Shown here in pieces: positions 50,941 through 59,276 of a stretch of DNA of 64,000 nucleotides; the stretch's first letter is position 1; every line of letters begins with the position of its first letter. The notes beneath the pieces were generated by a model. It saw only the letters and a list, made by a program, of their open reading frames with translations, did no database searches and had not been told where the DNA came from. A program made the translations under genes and the position numbers. This DNA comes from Lachancea kluyveri NRRL Y-12651 (Eukaryota > Ascomycota > Saccharomycetes > Saccharomycetales > Saccharomycetaceae), in contig CM000690.1 of the NCBI GenBank assembly GCA_000149225.2, positions 744,001 through 808,000 of the forward strand. The letters are read 5' to 3'.

Positions 50941-53286
50941 ATGTTTTCTGGTGGAAAAGCCTCAAAGGCGCCTGCTTTATTTGATATTAGAATCAAAAGT
51001 GCAGACCATGATGTTATAGTTGTAAAAGGCTCCCCAGAAGAGGCCTCATCTGCGCTCCTTTCAGGTACCATTGTTCTATCTGTGTTGGAGCCAATGCAAA
51101 TCAAAAAATTGTCCCTGAGATTGTATGGTATGTTGCGTTTAAATCTTACAACCTCTTATCAGGGTCCCAAAGGCCCAGCTCAAAGGACAGTCAAATACAA
51201 CAAACGGTTTTTTGAGCATGTGTGGAACAACATAGACATCCAAGATTATTTCCAAAACTTATACGATAACTACGGATCTCAGAAATCTATTCTGAGTAGA
51301 AACAACTCGTCCAGTAGCCTATCTGGACTTCAAAAAAAAGCTAAGTCTACTTCTTCCTTGATTTCTTTGACTGGCTCTAGTGGCAGTAACTCGCATATTT
51401 TGGTGCAGGGTAACTATGAGTTTCCATTCAGTGCAATCTTGCCAGGTTCAGTTACAGAAAGTGTGGAGGGTTTGCCTAATGCTTCAGTTATTTACAAGTT
51501 GCAAGCGACCATAGAAAGGAGTAAGTTTGCAACAGATCTGATTTGCAAAAGGCATTTGAGAATTGTGCGTACTTTGACTCCGGACGCAGTGGAATTGTCC
51601 GAGACTATGTCTGTTGATAATACTTGGCCAAAGAAGGTGGACTACTCAATTTCTGTGCCGGGCAAAGCTATTGTTATCGGTTCAGCCACTCCGATACATA
51701 TTCTAATTGTCCCGTTGTTGAAGGGACTCAAGTTGGGCCCTATCAAAATCAGTTTAGTGGAGTATTCCTCGTATTGTGCTCCTTATGGTACTCCCAATAG
51801 CCAAGAGAGAATTGTGGCGAAAATAAAATTAAAGGACCCTTTGCAGCATTTGTCTGATAGTGATGAGAGTGCCAACGGAGATGGGGCAGATCTTTTCTCA
51901 TGCCAAGACAAGTGGGAAGTTGATACCATGCTGCAGGTTCCTCCAAGCTTGTCCAAGTGTACTCAGGATTGTAACATCCTGACCAATTTAAAAGTTCGTC
52001 ATAAACTTAAGTTTGTTATATCGCTGGTCAATCCTGATGGTCATGTTTCTGAGCTAAGAGCTTCTTTACCTGTTCAATTGTTTATCTCTCCATTTGTTGC
52101 ACTAGGCGTCAGGGCCACAGATTCCCTTGATAGCAGTGCTAGTGTATCTGAACATAACACTGATAACGAAGCGGATAATGAAACTATATTTGCTAACTCC
52201 TTTTCAGAGATAAACCTCACTGGCTTAAACATCGAAAGTGGTGCAGCTACCCCGAATCCTACATCAAAATTAATGGCACCTCCAAACTATGGCAGCCATA
52301 TTTATGATCGTTTATGGAGTGAAATTTCTGTGGAAAACACGCCTGTCCATTCTGGTAGGCAATCTCCTGTTGGTCTTAATAGTGGTAGTTTGTTGAACAG
52401 CCAACAAAACATGCACGCTTTGGAGCAAGGCTTGCAGAGATTGCATTTAGAAAGAGAACAGGAAAATACAAGTGTTAACAACTATACTAGCGACGTGACT
52501 TCAAACCTACAAACACAACTGAGAGTCCAAGATGGAACGCCATCATCCGCCACTAACATACCTACAAATGATTATTTCTCCGTACCATTACCCCAACACG
52601 CTCAGAGCATGGTTAATATCCCTTTCAGCATAAGATCGCCCGCTCCAATGATGTCCCCAGGAGTGGACCATATCTCAAGGACGGATTCTTTTGGGCCGAA
52701 TATGCCACTTGGCTCTCCCTCTAAGAGTGGTTGGGAGTTAAATACTTTGAGCAGAGTGCCTTCTTATGGAAACGCTATGAAATCTGATCCCATCCCCGAT
52801 GATTTACCTCCGGCTTACCCTGATAATGAAGAATCTGAACATGGATACGAACCAGAGAGACCTAAGCTACTACACCATAAATCCTCTAACATTCAAAGGA
52901 CTACTAGTGGTACTCAGTTGTCTCATGCAGCATTATCAAGAAGCAACAATAGCTCGACCACCTCTTTATTAAGCACTCCGCTATCTAGGAACAACACGGG
53001 TGGTTCAGACATGTCGGTTCCAGGATATAGCCAACACCCAGCAAATTCACGCTCCTCGCCTAATATCAACATCAAGAGCAACACAGTGAACAAACACTTT
53101 GGATTTGGAATGACACCATTAGGCAGTAACAATGATCACTCGAGTTCTCCCTCAAAACCAGAACAGCAGCAACATAGCACTTTGCCCTTCCAGAGAGCAC
53201 CCTTGAAAGGCAGTATGCCTAACTTGAGTAGAACTGGATCGCTTGCCAGTTTAGTGGGATTATTGCAAAAGAAAGAGAAGAAGTGA
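50941..53286 (+). CDS. ROG3: Arrestin-related Rsp5 adaptor, Rog3/Rod1 type
   Basis: The 781-residue protein has an N-terminal arrestin fold (about 15-190, including GNYEFPFSAILPGS) and an arrestin C domain (about 230-390). A long serine/asparagine-rich tail follows. The tail has PPNY (447-450) and PPAY (623-626), PY motifs that recruit the ubiquitin ligase Rsp5. S. cerevisiae ROG3 (YFR022W, 733) follows ATG18 as here; its sister copy is ROD1 (YOR018W, 837). These adaptors drive endocytosis of nutrient transporters and are controlled by Snf1. The symbol is by position. Confidence 0.93.
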   Translation: MFSGGKASKAPALFDIRIKSADHDVIVVKGSPEEASSALLSGTIVLSVLEPMQIKKLSLRLYGMLRLNLTTSYQGPKGPAQRTVKYNKRFFEHVWNNIDIQDYFQNLYDNYGSQKSILSRNNSSSSLSGLQKKAKSTSSLISLTGSSGSNSHILVQGNYEFPFSAILPGSVTESVEGLPNASVIYKLQATIERSKFATDLICKRHLRIVRTLTPDAVELSETMSVDNTWPKKVDYSISVPGKAIVIGSATPIHILIVPLLKGLKLGPIKISLVEYSSYCAPYGTPNSQERIVAKIKLKDPLQHLSDSDESANGDGADLFSCQDKWEVDTMLQVPPSLSKCTQDCNILTNLKVRHKLKFVISLVNPDGHVSELRASLPVQLFISPFVALGVRATDSLDSSASVSEHNTDNEADNETIFANSFSEINLTGLNIESGAATPNPTSKLMAPPNYGSHIYDRLWSEISVENTPVHSGRQSPVGLNSGSLLNSQQNMHALEQGLQRLHLEREQENTSVNNYTSDVTSNLQTQLRVQDGTPSSATNIPTNDYFSVPLPQHAQSMVNIPFSIRSPAPMMSPGVDHISRTDSFGPNMPLGSPSKSGWELNTLSRVPSYGNAMKSDPIPDDLPPAYPDNEESEHGYEPERPKLLHHKSSNIQRTTSGTQLSHAALSRSNNSSTTSLLSTPLSRNNTGGSDMSVPGYSQHPANSRSSPNINIKSNTVNKHFGFGMTPLGSNNDHSSSPSKPEQQQHSTLPFQRAPLKGSMPNLSRTGSLASLVGLLQKKEKK

Positions 53287-53480
53287 TCATCTAATACTAC
53301 GGGCTGATCAACCGTATTTTCTGTTTCTATACCAAGGTGATGACTATTGAATGATATCTAGATAATGATTTTTTGTAACGATATACCATGTTTAAATTTG
53401 CTTTTTTCTCAAATATTTAGCCTCTTATGTATAACGTAATTACCCAGATGACGACTCGTGGGTGCGAGTGGGCTGGATTT
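53287..53480. other. Intergenic sequence between arrestin gene and LTR
   Basis: Short A/T-rich 3' flank of the arrestin gene; nothing else is seen. Confidence 0.5.
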
Positions 53481-53813
53481 TGTTGGAATGAAATACAACT
53501 ATCGACTATCGACTAGTATTCGTGTTACTAGTATATTATCATACACGGTGTTATAAGGTGACATAAAGAGTGAGAAACAGTCATCTAAGTTAGTGGAAGC
53601 TGAAACGCAAGGATTGATAATGTAATAGGATAATGAACCAAACCATATAAAAGGAAAGAGAATATATGAATAATTGTATGTAGAATTATCGACTCTCTTT
53701 TCTGGATTCCTAGAAAGGTGAGGAGAACTTCTAGTACAACCATATACTAAATTATTATAGCCTTAACCAAAAATGGAATCTCAACAATTGTCCCAATATT
53801 CACCTATTTCTCA
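53481..53813 (+). mobile_element. Solo LTR, Ty1/Ty2 delta type
   Basis: This 333-bp element runs TGTTGGAATG to TTTCTCA, with the 5-bp direct repeat GATTT on both sides. Confidence 0.93.
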
Positions 53814-54023
53814 GATTTGGCATTGAATGAGGGACGTGTAATTGTGTGACAGTCCCGGAGGTGAAGAATTAGTTTTCAGAAACCACTCAATCAGTTGACC
53901 GATAGATAGAGCCTAAAGTAGTCTAGGAAAGTATAAACAGAGCTTAAATTTTTACAGAGGAGGGATCCCAATTGCAGGTATGGACAAACTTTGTAGTGAG
54001 CAGTTAAGAAGCGTCAGTGTAAG

Positions 54024-54345
54024 TGTTGGAACGAAATACAACTATCGACCATTGACTAGTATTCGTGTTACTAGTATATTATCACACACGGTGTTATAAG
54101 GTGACATAAAGAATGAGAAACAGTCATCTAAATTAGTGGAAGCTGAAACGCAAGGATTGATAATGTAATAGGATAATGAACCAGAAACATATAAAAGGAA
54201 GAATATCTGTATGTAGAATTAGCGACTCCCTTTTCTGGATTCCTAGAAAGGTGAGGAGAACTTCTAGTATAACCATATACCAATTATTATAGCCTTAATC
54301 AAAAATGGAATCTCAACAATTGTCCCACTATTCACACATTTCTCA
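54024..54345 (+). mobile_element. Solo LTR, Ty1/Ty2 delta type
   Basis: This 322-bp element runs TGTTGGAACG to TTTCTCA, with the 5-bp direct repeat GTAAG on both sides. It ends 78 bp upstream of tRNA-Ala. Confidence 0.93.
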
Positions 54346-54423
54346 GTAAGTAATACATATCCAAGTCATAAAATATTAAACATGTTTTAAATATGCTTTT
54401 GCATCAATAGCTTCTACAAAAAT

Positions 54424-54496
54424 GGGCGTGTGGCGTAGTTGGTAGCGCGCTCCCTTAGCATGGGAGAGGTCTTCGGTTCGACTCCGGACTCGTCCA
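54424..54496 (+). tRNA. tRNA-Ala (AGC)
   Basis: The 73-nt sequence starts GGGCGTGTGGCGTAG, has anticodon loop TTAGCAT (anticodon AGC) and T-arm CGGTTCGACTCCG, and ends CTCGTCC plus discriminator A. It is nearly identical to S. cerevisiae tA(AGC). A T-rich Pol III terminator follows. Confidence 0.96.
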
Positions 54497-54833
54497 TCTC
54501 TTTTTCTTTTTTTTGAACTGCCCTGATGGGCGCATATGTAGATTAGGGTTTTGGTCGAGATCGAATTATCAACTACATTTATAATTTCGGTATTAGGTAG
54601 ATCTTTAATCCGCTAAATAGCTCGCTCACCGTTTCCACTTTATCATATGATATTATACTCTACCCTTGTTGATCTCATGCTTTTAAATCGTCTCTGGGTA
54701 TGCTGTCTTACACATTGAATTGATCAGTATCGTAAGATAGCTCTGCCATCTCTTTGGAACTACTGTGTAAAAACTTCAATTAACAGACAGTTAATAGCCC
54801 ACATCTTGAATTTCTATTGCTGAGAAATGGGTG
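54497..54833. other. Intergenic sequence ending in a tiny inverted LTR remnant
   Basis: No gene is seen. The last 13 bp (TGAGAAATGGGTG, 54821-54833) match the terminus of an inverted delta, into which the next LTR seems to have inserted. Confidence 0.55.
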
Positions 54834-55154
54834 TGTTGGAACGAAATACAACTATCGACTATCGACTAGTATTCGTGTTACTAGTATATTATCATACACG
54901 GTGTTATAAGGTGACCTAAAGAATGAGAAACAGTCATCTAAGTTAGTGGAAGCTGAAACGCAAGGATTGATAATGTAATAGGATAATGAACCAGAAACAT
55001 ATAAAAGGAAGAATATTTGTATATAGAGTTATCGACTCCTTTTCTGGATTCCTAGAAAGATGAGGAGAACTTCTAGTATAACCATATACCAATTATTATA
55101 GCCTTAATCAAAAATGGAATCTCAACAATTGTCCCAATATTCACCTATATCTCA
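54834..55154 (+). mobile_element. Solo LTR, Ty1/Ty2 delta type
   Basis: This 321-bp element runs TGTTGGAACG to ATATCTCA. The flanks (GGGTG and CATAG) do not match, so the target duplication is lost, in keeping with recombination with an older LTR at its left. It ends 127 bp upstream of tRNA-Gln. Confidence 0.9.
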
Positions 55155-55281
55155 CATAGATATAACCAAGCATAAGAAAAAGCAGTTAAGAAACAATCGC
55201 CTAAGCAGCGAAAATCCCAGACGTGAATTATAAGCACCTGCCTCTAAAACAGAAGTTACACATTACGTAACTATTGTTCAC

Positions 55282-55353
55282 GGTCCTATAGTGTAGTGGT
55301 TATCACTTTCGGTTTTGATCCGGACAACCCCGGTTCGAATCCGGGTAGGACCT
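55282..55353 (+). tRNA. tRNA-Gln (TTG)
   Basis: The 72-nt sequence starts GGTCCTATAGTGTAGTGG, has anticodon loop TTTTGAT (anticodon TTG) and T-arm CCGGTTCGAATCCGG, and ends TAGGACC plus discriminator T. It is nearly identical to S. cerevisiae tQ(UUG). A T7 terminator follows directly. Confidence 0.96.
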
Positions 55354-56027
55354 TTTTTAAATTCAATTTTTCCTCACAAGAGGTTTTGTATATACTTATG
55401 CTTTTCTCAATCTGTCGGTTTTTCGAGAGCAAAGCGGAGCTTAGCTCCCCCACCGAAGTATATCAATTTTAAGACTGCAGGGTCTTTTACTTTGCATTGT
55501 GAGGCAGGTCTACAGCGAACACTTTGCCTCAAAATCAAAGGCACAGCTGATTTTTTGTGATACTATAGGAATATTCGTAGGTTATTCGAAACGTAGGTTT
55601 CGAAAGTGATATTGATTTTTTTTTTTTGCCAACTCCCTTTTCAGCAAAAACTTTTCCGGAGCTTGGTGCCAATTATTTTTTTTTTGGTTTTTTTTTGGTT
55701 TTTTGCTATCGTTGTTAAAAGCCGAATGATCCATTGAGTGTCGATAGTTCGAGGTATGCTATTGAGTTTAGGGCCAGCAATAATGAATTTAGTCATATTA
55801 TAGTCTGACTTGATTATGGAACCTTGAATATAGATTTTGCTCTTGAAAGGACGACCCGTGTTAGTCTTATGTCATTTGTTTTGCCTTTTTTTTTTTTTTT
55901 TGATTTCCTGCTCGGTGTAAATACTAGAAGCGGATCTGCGTCGAAACTCGCTCGAGGCCCCTATAAAATCTCGCGATTACACACCTTTCCCTTTCTTTAC
56001 TCTTATGAATGATGTAGAACCAACAAA
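55354..56027. other. Intergenic region with a possible structured RNA and T-rich promoter tracts
   Basis: Between tRNA-Gln and the NADH dehydrogenase start, 55413-55548 can be folded into two hairpins separated by an ANANNA-like hinge and followed by an ACA (see findings). Farther on, long T tracts occur at 55617-55627, 55673-55700 and 55888-55903. No protein gene is seen. Confidence 0.45.
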
Positions 56028-58100
56028 ATGTTTGTCGGTTTAAGGCAATCAGCCATACGCAGAACGCTGATATCTACTAGTACCTGTCGCATTGCTGCTA
56101 CTACTACTGCCTCTCGACCATTGCTGTACCGCAATAGTCGTTTGATCCATACATGTAATATATTGAGACAACAGAAAACAGAACCTGAAACAGAGGTGGT
56201 AACGGAAAAAAAATTGAATAAAGGCTTTTTTGCGTATAGATTCGGTAAACTATTGAAATGGTCTGTCATTACAGCCGGTATTCTTGCTTCTACTTTTGGT
56301 ACTTGTTTACTCGCGTTTTTCATCTATGATTCGACAACTTACAAATCATCTGAAGTGCCGGAGCACATCAATGTTCCAAGGTTGGCTTTGAGTCCAGAAT
56401 TGGGAGGACCAGAAAATTTGCCTATTTTGAAGGAAAATTTGGATACATACGATACCGAACTGAAGGAAGAACTGTCTTACAAGCCGAAACTAGTTGTTTT
56501 GGGTTCTGGTTGGGCTTCTGTTGGGCTTTTGAAGTCTTTAAAATCCGGAGATTACGATGTTACAGTTGTTTCACCCCAAAACTACTTCCTTTTCACCCCA
56601 CTGCTGCCTTCTGCTGCAACAGGTACCCTTGAAGTCAAATCCTTGATGGCCTCTATTAGAAAAATTGTCAATGATATCAGTGGTCACTACTTGGAGGCAA
56701 AGGCTGAAAAGGTGGAGTTTTTAGAAAAACTAGTCAAAGTTTCACAATTGGACCCTATTACTAAAGAAAAAAAATCTTTTTATCTACCTTACGATAAATT
56801 GGTCATCGCTGTCGGCTCTACTGCTAACACCCACGGTGTGGAGGGTTTGGAGCATTGCTCTCGTTTAAAAACTGCAGAGGATGCTATCGCGCTTAGGAAG
56901 AAAATAAAAAACATTCTTGAAATAGCATGCTTACCTACAACCTCAGATGATGAGCGTAAAAAGCTGTTGAGTTTTGTTGTTTGCGGTGGTGGTCCAACCG
57001 GTGTTGAGTTTGCTGCAGAAGTTTTCGACTTGTTGAATGAAGATTTACCAACTTCTTATCCTCGGATTTTAAGACAACAGCTGTCAGTGCATATTATTCA
57101 GTCCAGATCTAATATCCTAAATACCTACGATGAAAGGATTTCCGAGTATGCAGCCCAGAGGTTTAGGAAGGAGACTATAGACATTCTAACAAACTCGCGT
57201 GTCGATAAAATTTTACCTGATAGAGTGGTATTTAAGCAGAAAAATATGGAAACCGGTGAAATTGAGCTAAAGGAGTTGCCATTTGGTTTGTGCTTATGGT
57301 CTACTGGTGTCGCTCAAAATCCTTTGGCAAAGCAAGTCGTTCAATCTCTATCCAGCTTTCAACACAACAAGAGAGCCATTGAGACGGACTCTCATTTGAG
57401 AGTGTTAGGTGCCCCATTGAGTGATGTTTATGCAATTGGTGATTGTGCGACTGTCAGAACAGACTTAGCAGAACATGCCGTAGAGTTCGTGAGGAGGTTT
57501 ATTGTTAACAAGCATTTGAAACACTCCAGAAGTACCGAAATTATCACCGACGACGACATTAAACACCTGTCCTTGTCTTACGAAGAGATCCATGACTTGG
57601 GTAGACAGTTGGTCAAAAGACATCCACAAACAAAAGAACATTTGTTTCATTTAGAAGATGTATTGGCTGAATATGATGTTAACAAAACCGGCCAACTGAG
57701 TTTCGACCAGATCACCCAGCTATTGAAAGAAGTCGAAAGCAAAGTTACTTCGTTACCTGCTACGGCGCAAAGAGCCCACCAACAGGGTAAGTATTTGGGT
57801 AAGAAATTGACAAAGATGGCGAGGTCTTCACATTCCTTTGAAATGGAGGAAATTGCAGACACCGTTTTGGATGAGAACGTGTATAGGGCATTCAAGTACG
57901 TTCATTTGGGATCATTGGCATATATTGGTAATTCAGCAGTTTTTGATTTACCTGGCTACTCTTTCGTTGGTGGCTTGATCGCTATGTACCTGTGGAGAGG
58001 TATTTACTTTGCCCAAACTGTTTCTTTGAGAACAAGAGTTCTTTTGTTCATGGATTGGCTGAAGAGAGGTATGTTTGGCAGAGATATTTTGAGTGTTTGA
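56028..58100 (+). CDS. External (type II) mitochondrial NAD(P)H dehydrogenase with EF-hand
   Basis: The 690-residue protein has a basic mitochondrial presequence (about 1-50), a membrane segment (about 77-100), an FAD-binding motif VVLGSGWASVG (156-166) and an NADH-binding VVCGGGPTGVEFA. It also has a conserved DVYAIGDCA. S. cerevisiae Nde1 (560) and Nde2 (545) are similar but shorter. Between the second Rossmann region and the C-terminal membrane-binding part lies an EF-hand-like loop, DVNKTGQLSFDQ (550-561), with D, N, T, G, L, S in place and Q instead of the final acidic residue. The enzyme oxidises cytosolic NADH (or NADPH) on the outer face of the inner membrane without proton pumping. 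S. cerevisiae has nothing between ROG3 and PES4, so the place is unusual. Confidence 0.92.
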   Translation: MFVGLRQSAIRRTLISTSTCRIAATTTASRPLLYRNSRLIHTCNILRQQKTEPETEVVTEKKLNKGFFAYRFGKLLKWSVITAGILASTFGTCLLAFFIYDSTTYKSSEVPEHINVPRLALSPELGGPENLPILKENLDTYDTELKEELSYKPKLVVLGSGWASVGLLKSLKSGDYDVTVVSPQNYFLFTPLLPSAATGTLEVKSLMASIRKIVNDISGHYLEAKAEKVEFLEKLVKVSQLDPITKEKKSFYLPYDKLVIAVGSTANTHGVEGLEHCSRLKTAEDAIALRKKIKNILEIACLPTTSDDERKKLLSFVVCGGGPTGVEFAAEVFDLLNEDLPTSYPRILRQQLSVHIIQSRSNILNTYDERISEYAAQRFRKETIDILTNSRVDKILPDRVVFKQKNMETGEIELKELPFGLCLWSTGVAQNPLAKQVVQSLSSFQHNKRAIETDSHLRVLGAPLSDVYAIGDCATVRTDLAEHAVEFVRRFIVNKHLKHSRSTEIITDDDIKHLSLSYEEIHDLGRQLVKRHPQTKEHLFHLEDVLAEYDVNKTGQLSFDQITQLLKEVESKVTSLPATAQRAHQQGKYLGKKLTKMARSSHSFEMEEIADTVLDENVYRAFKYVHLGSLAYIGNSAVFDLPGYSFVGGLIAMYLWRGIYFAQTVSLRTRVLLFMDWLKRGMFGRDILSV

Positions 58101-59276
58101 GAATACAGAAAGAAAAAAGAAGTTAAATACGGGAGGGAAGTAGCTTCCTCGTATCATGGAAGAACCATAGCTTGTAAATGTTTGAGAAAGAAAATGAAAT
58201 GAAGATTGTAAATATTTGTATTCGCTAAGCCGGTTTAGTATGACAATCTAAGTTGATGGAATAGTAGGCGACCTGCAAAAAGAAAAGGGAGCATGTTACT
58301 GATCAAAACCAGCCAACATTATTTACTGGACTGTTGGCCGTGTACTCTGCCAACAGGAACGTAGATGCAACCACTATTAATCTGGCATAAATAAATTCAT
58401 AGACTATAAAATAGCTCATGTCAATGCTTCAAGCAGAATGGCCTTCGATAAACAGCTTAAGGGTATATTCGTATATCTGGGAGTACATTTTCACATCTGA
58501 GAAGTTACGCTGTGAGCAAAGTTTACAACTTTGGGTTAATCGTCAAGATAGCAGAGTTCTGGATAGAGACTTTTTTTTTCCGCATTCTACTTTTTGGAAG
58601 ACTAAAGACTTTAGCCTCGCATTTTCTTAATGTACAGTACCTTACTTTAGGACTAAACACTAATTAGAGTAAGCGGTGTACTAGACAGGATTAAAAACTT
58701 GAGAGCCCATTCGATTCTTAGGTCAAACGATAATCTGGGTGAATAATATATCAACAACTAACCAGCCTACCATGGAATATATCATTTGGGGCTGGCCTTA
58801 ACTACTGAAGCTTGTCACGTAGAAATTTTCGGGGTTAATTGTTTTCCTTTGACTTTTTGGATCGATACGTTGTATTAACGTGGGGCGCCTTCGCGTAAAC
58901 AGCTAGGATAATATTTCTCTGACGCTATGTCGCCAGGACCAGCGTTTTTGTGTCAGAAAAAGCCTAACGTGATTTTGACACAAAAACATATTCTTCGACT
59001 TACAATTGGAAGATATAAAAGTGTGTGGAGAATAATAAGAAAGAAAAGGATTTATTAACTTGTGCTCATTTCGCAGTTCCTCAGTACTTTTCCCAACAAA
59101 GTTGCATATTTAAACTTAATCATATAGGACCTGCAGTTTTAAAAAAAAAGAGAGAGATTGTTTCCATTACCATCCCTTTTTTTACGCAGATTTCAGCAAG
59201 GATTATAACTTTATTTTCCACTACATCGAAAATTCGGTTTAACCTTCCCTTCAAAACACTAATATACTGATTGAAG
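58101..59276. other. Intergenic and promoter region of PES4
   Basis: This is a 1.2-kb stretch. No gene is seen; a 70-codon frame at 58418 has no motif. It contains an inverted pair of middle-sporulation elements about 0.3 kb before the PES4 start, listed separately. Confidence 0.55.
58944..58987. promoter_or_regulatory. Inverted pair of middle-sporulation elements (Ndt80 sites)
   Basis: Arms GTTTTTGTGTCA (58944-58955) and TGACACAAAAAC (58976-58987) are exact reverse complements, 20 nt apart. Each contains GACACAAAA, a full match to the MSE consensus bound by Ndt80. They lie about 290 bp upstream of PES4, whose relatives PES4 and MIP6 are meiosis-specific RNA-binding genes. Meiotic regulation is inferred from the motif. 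Confidence 0.75.
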
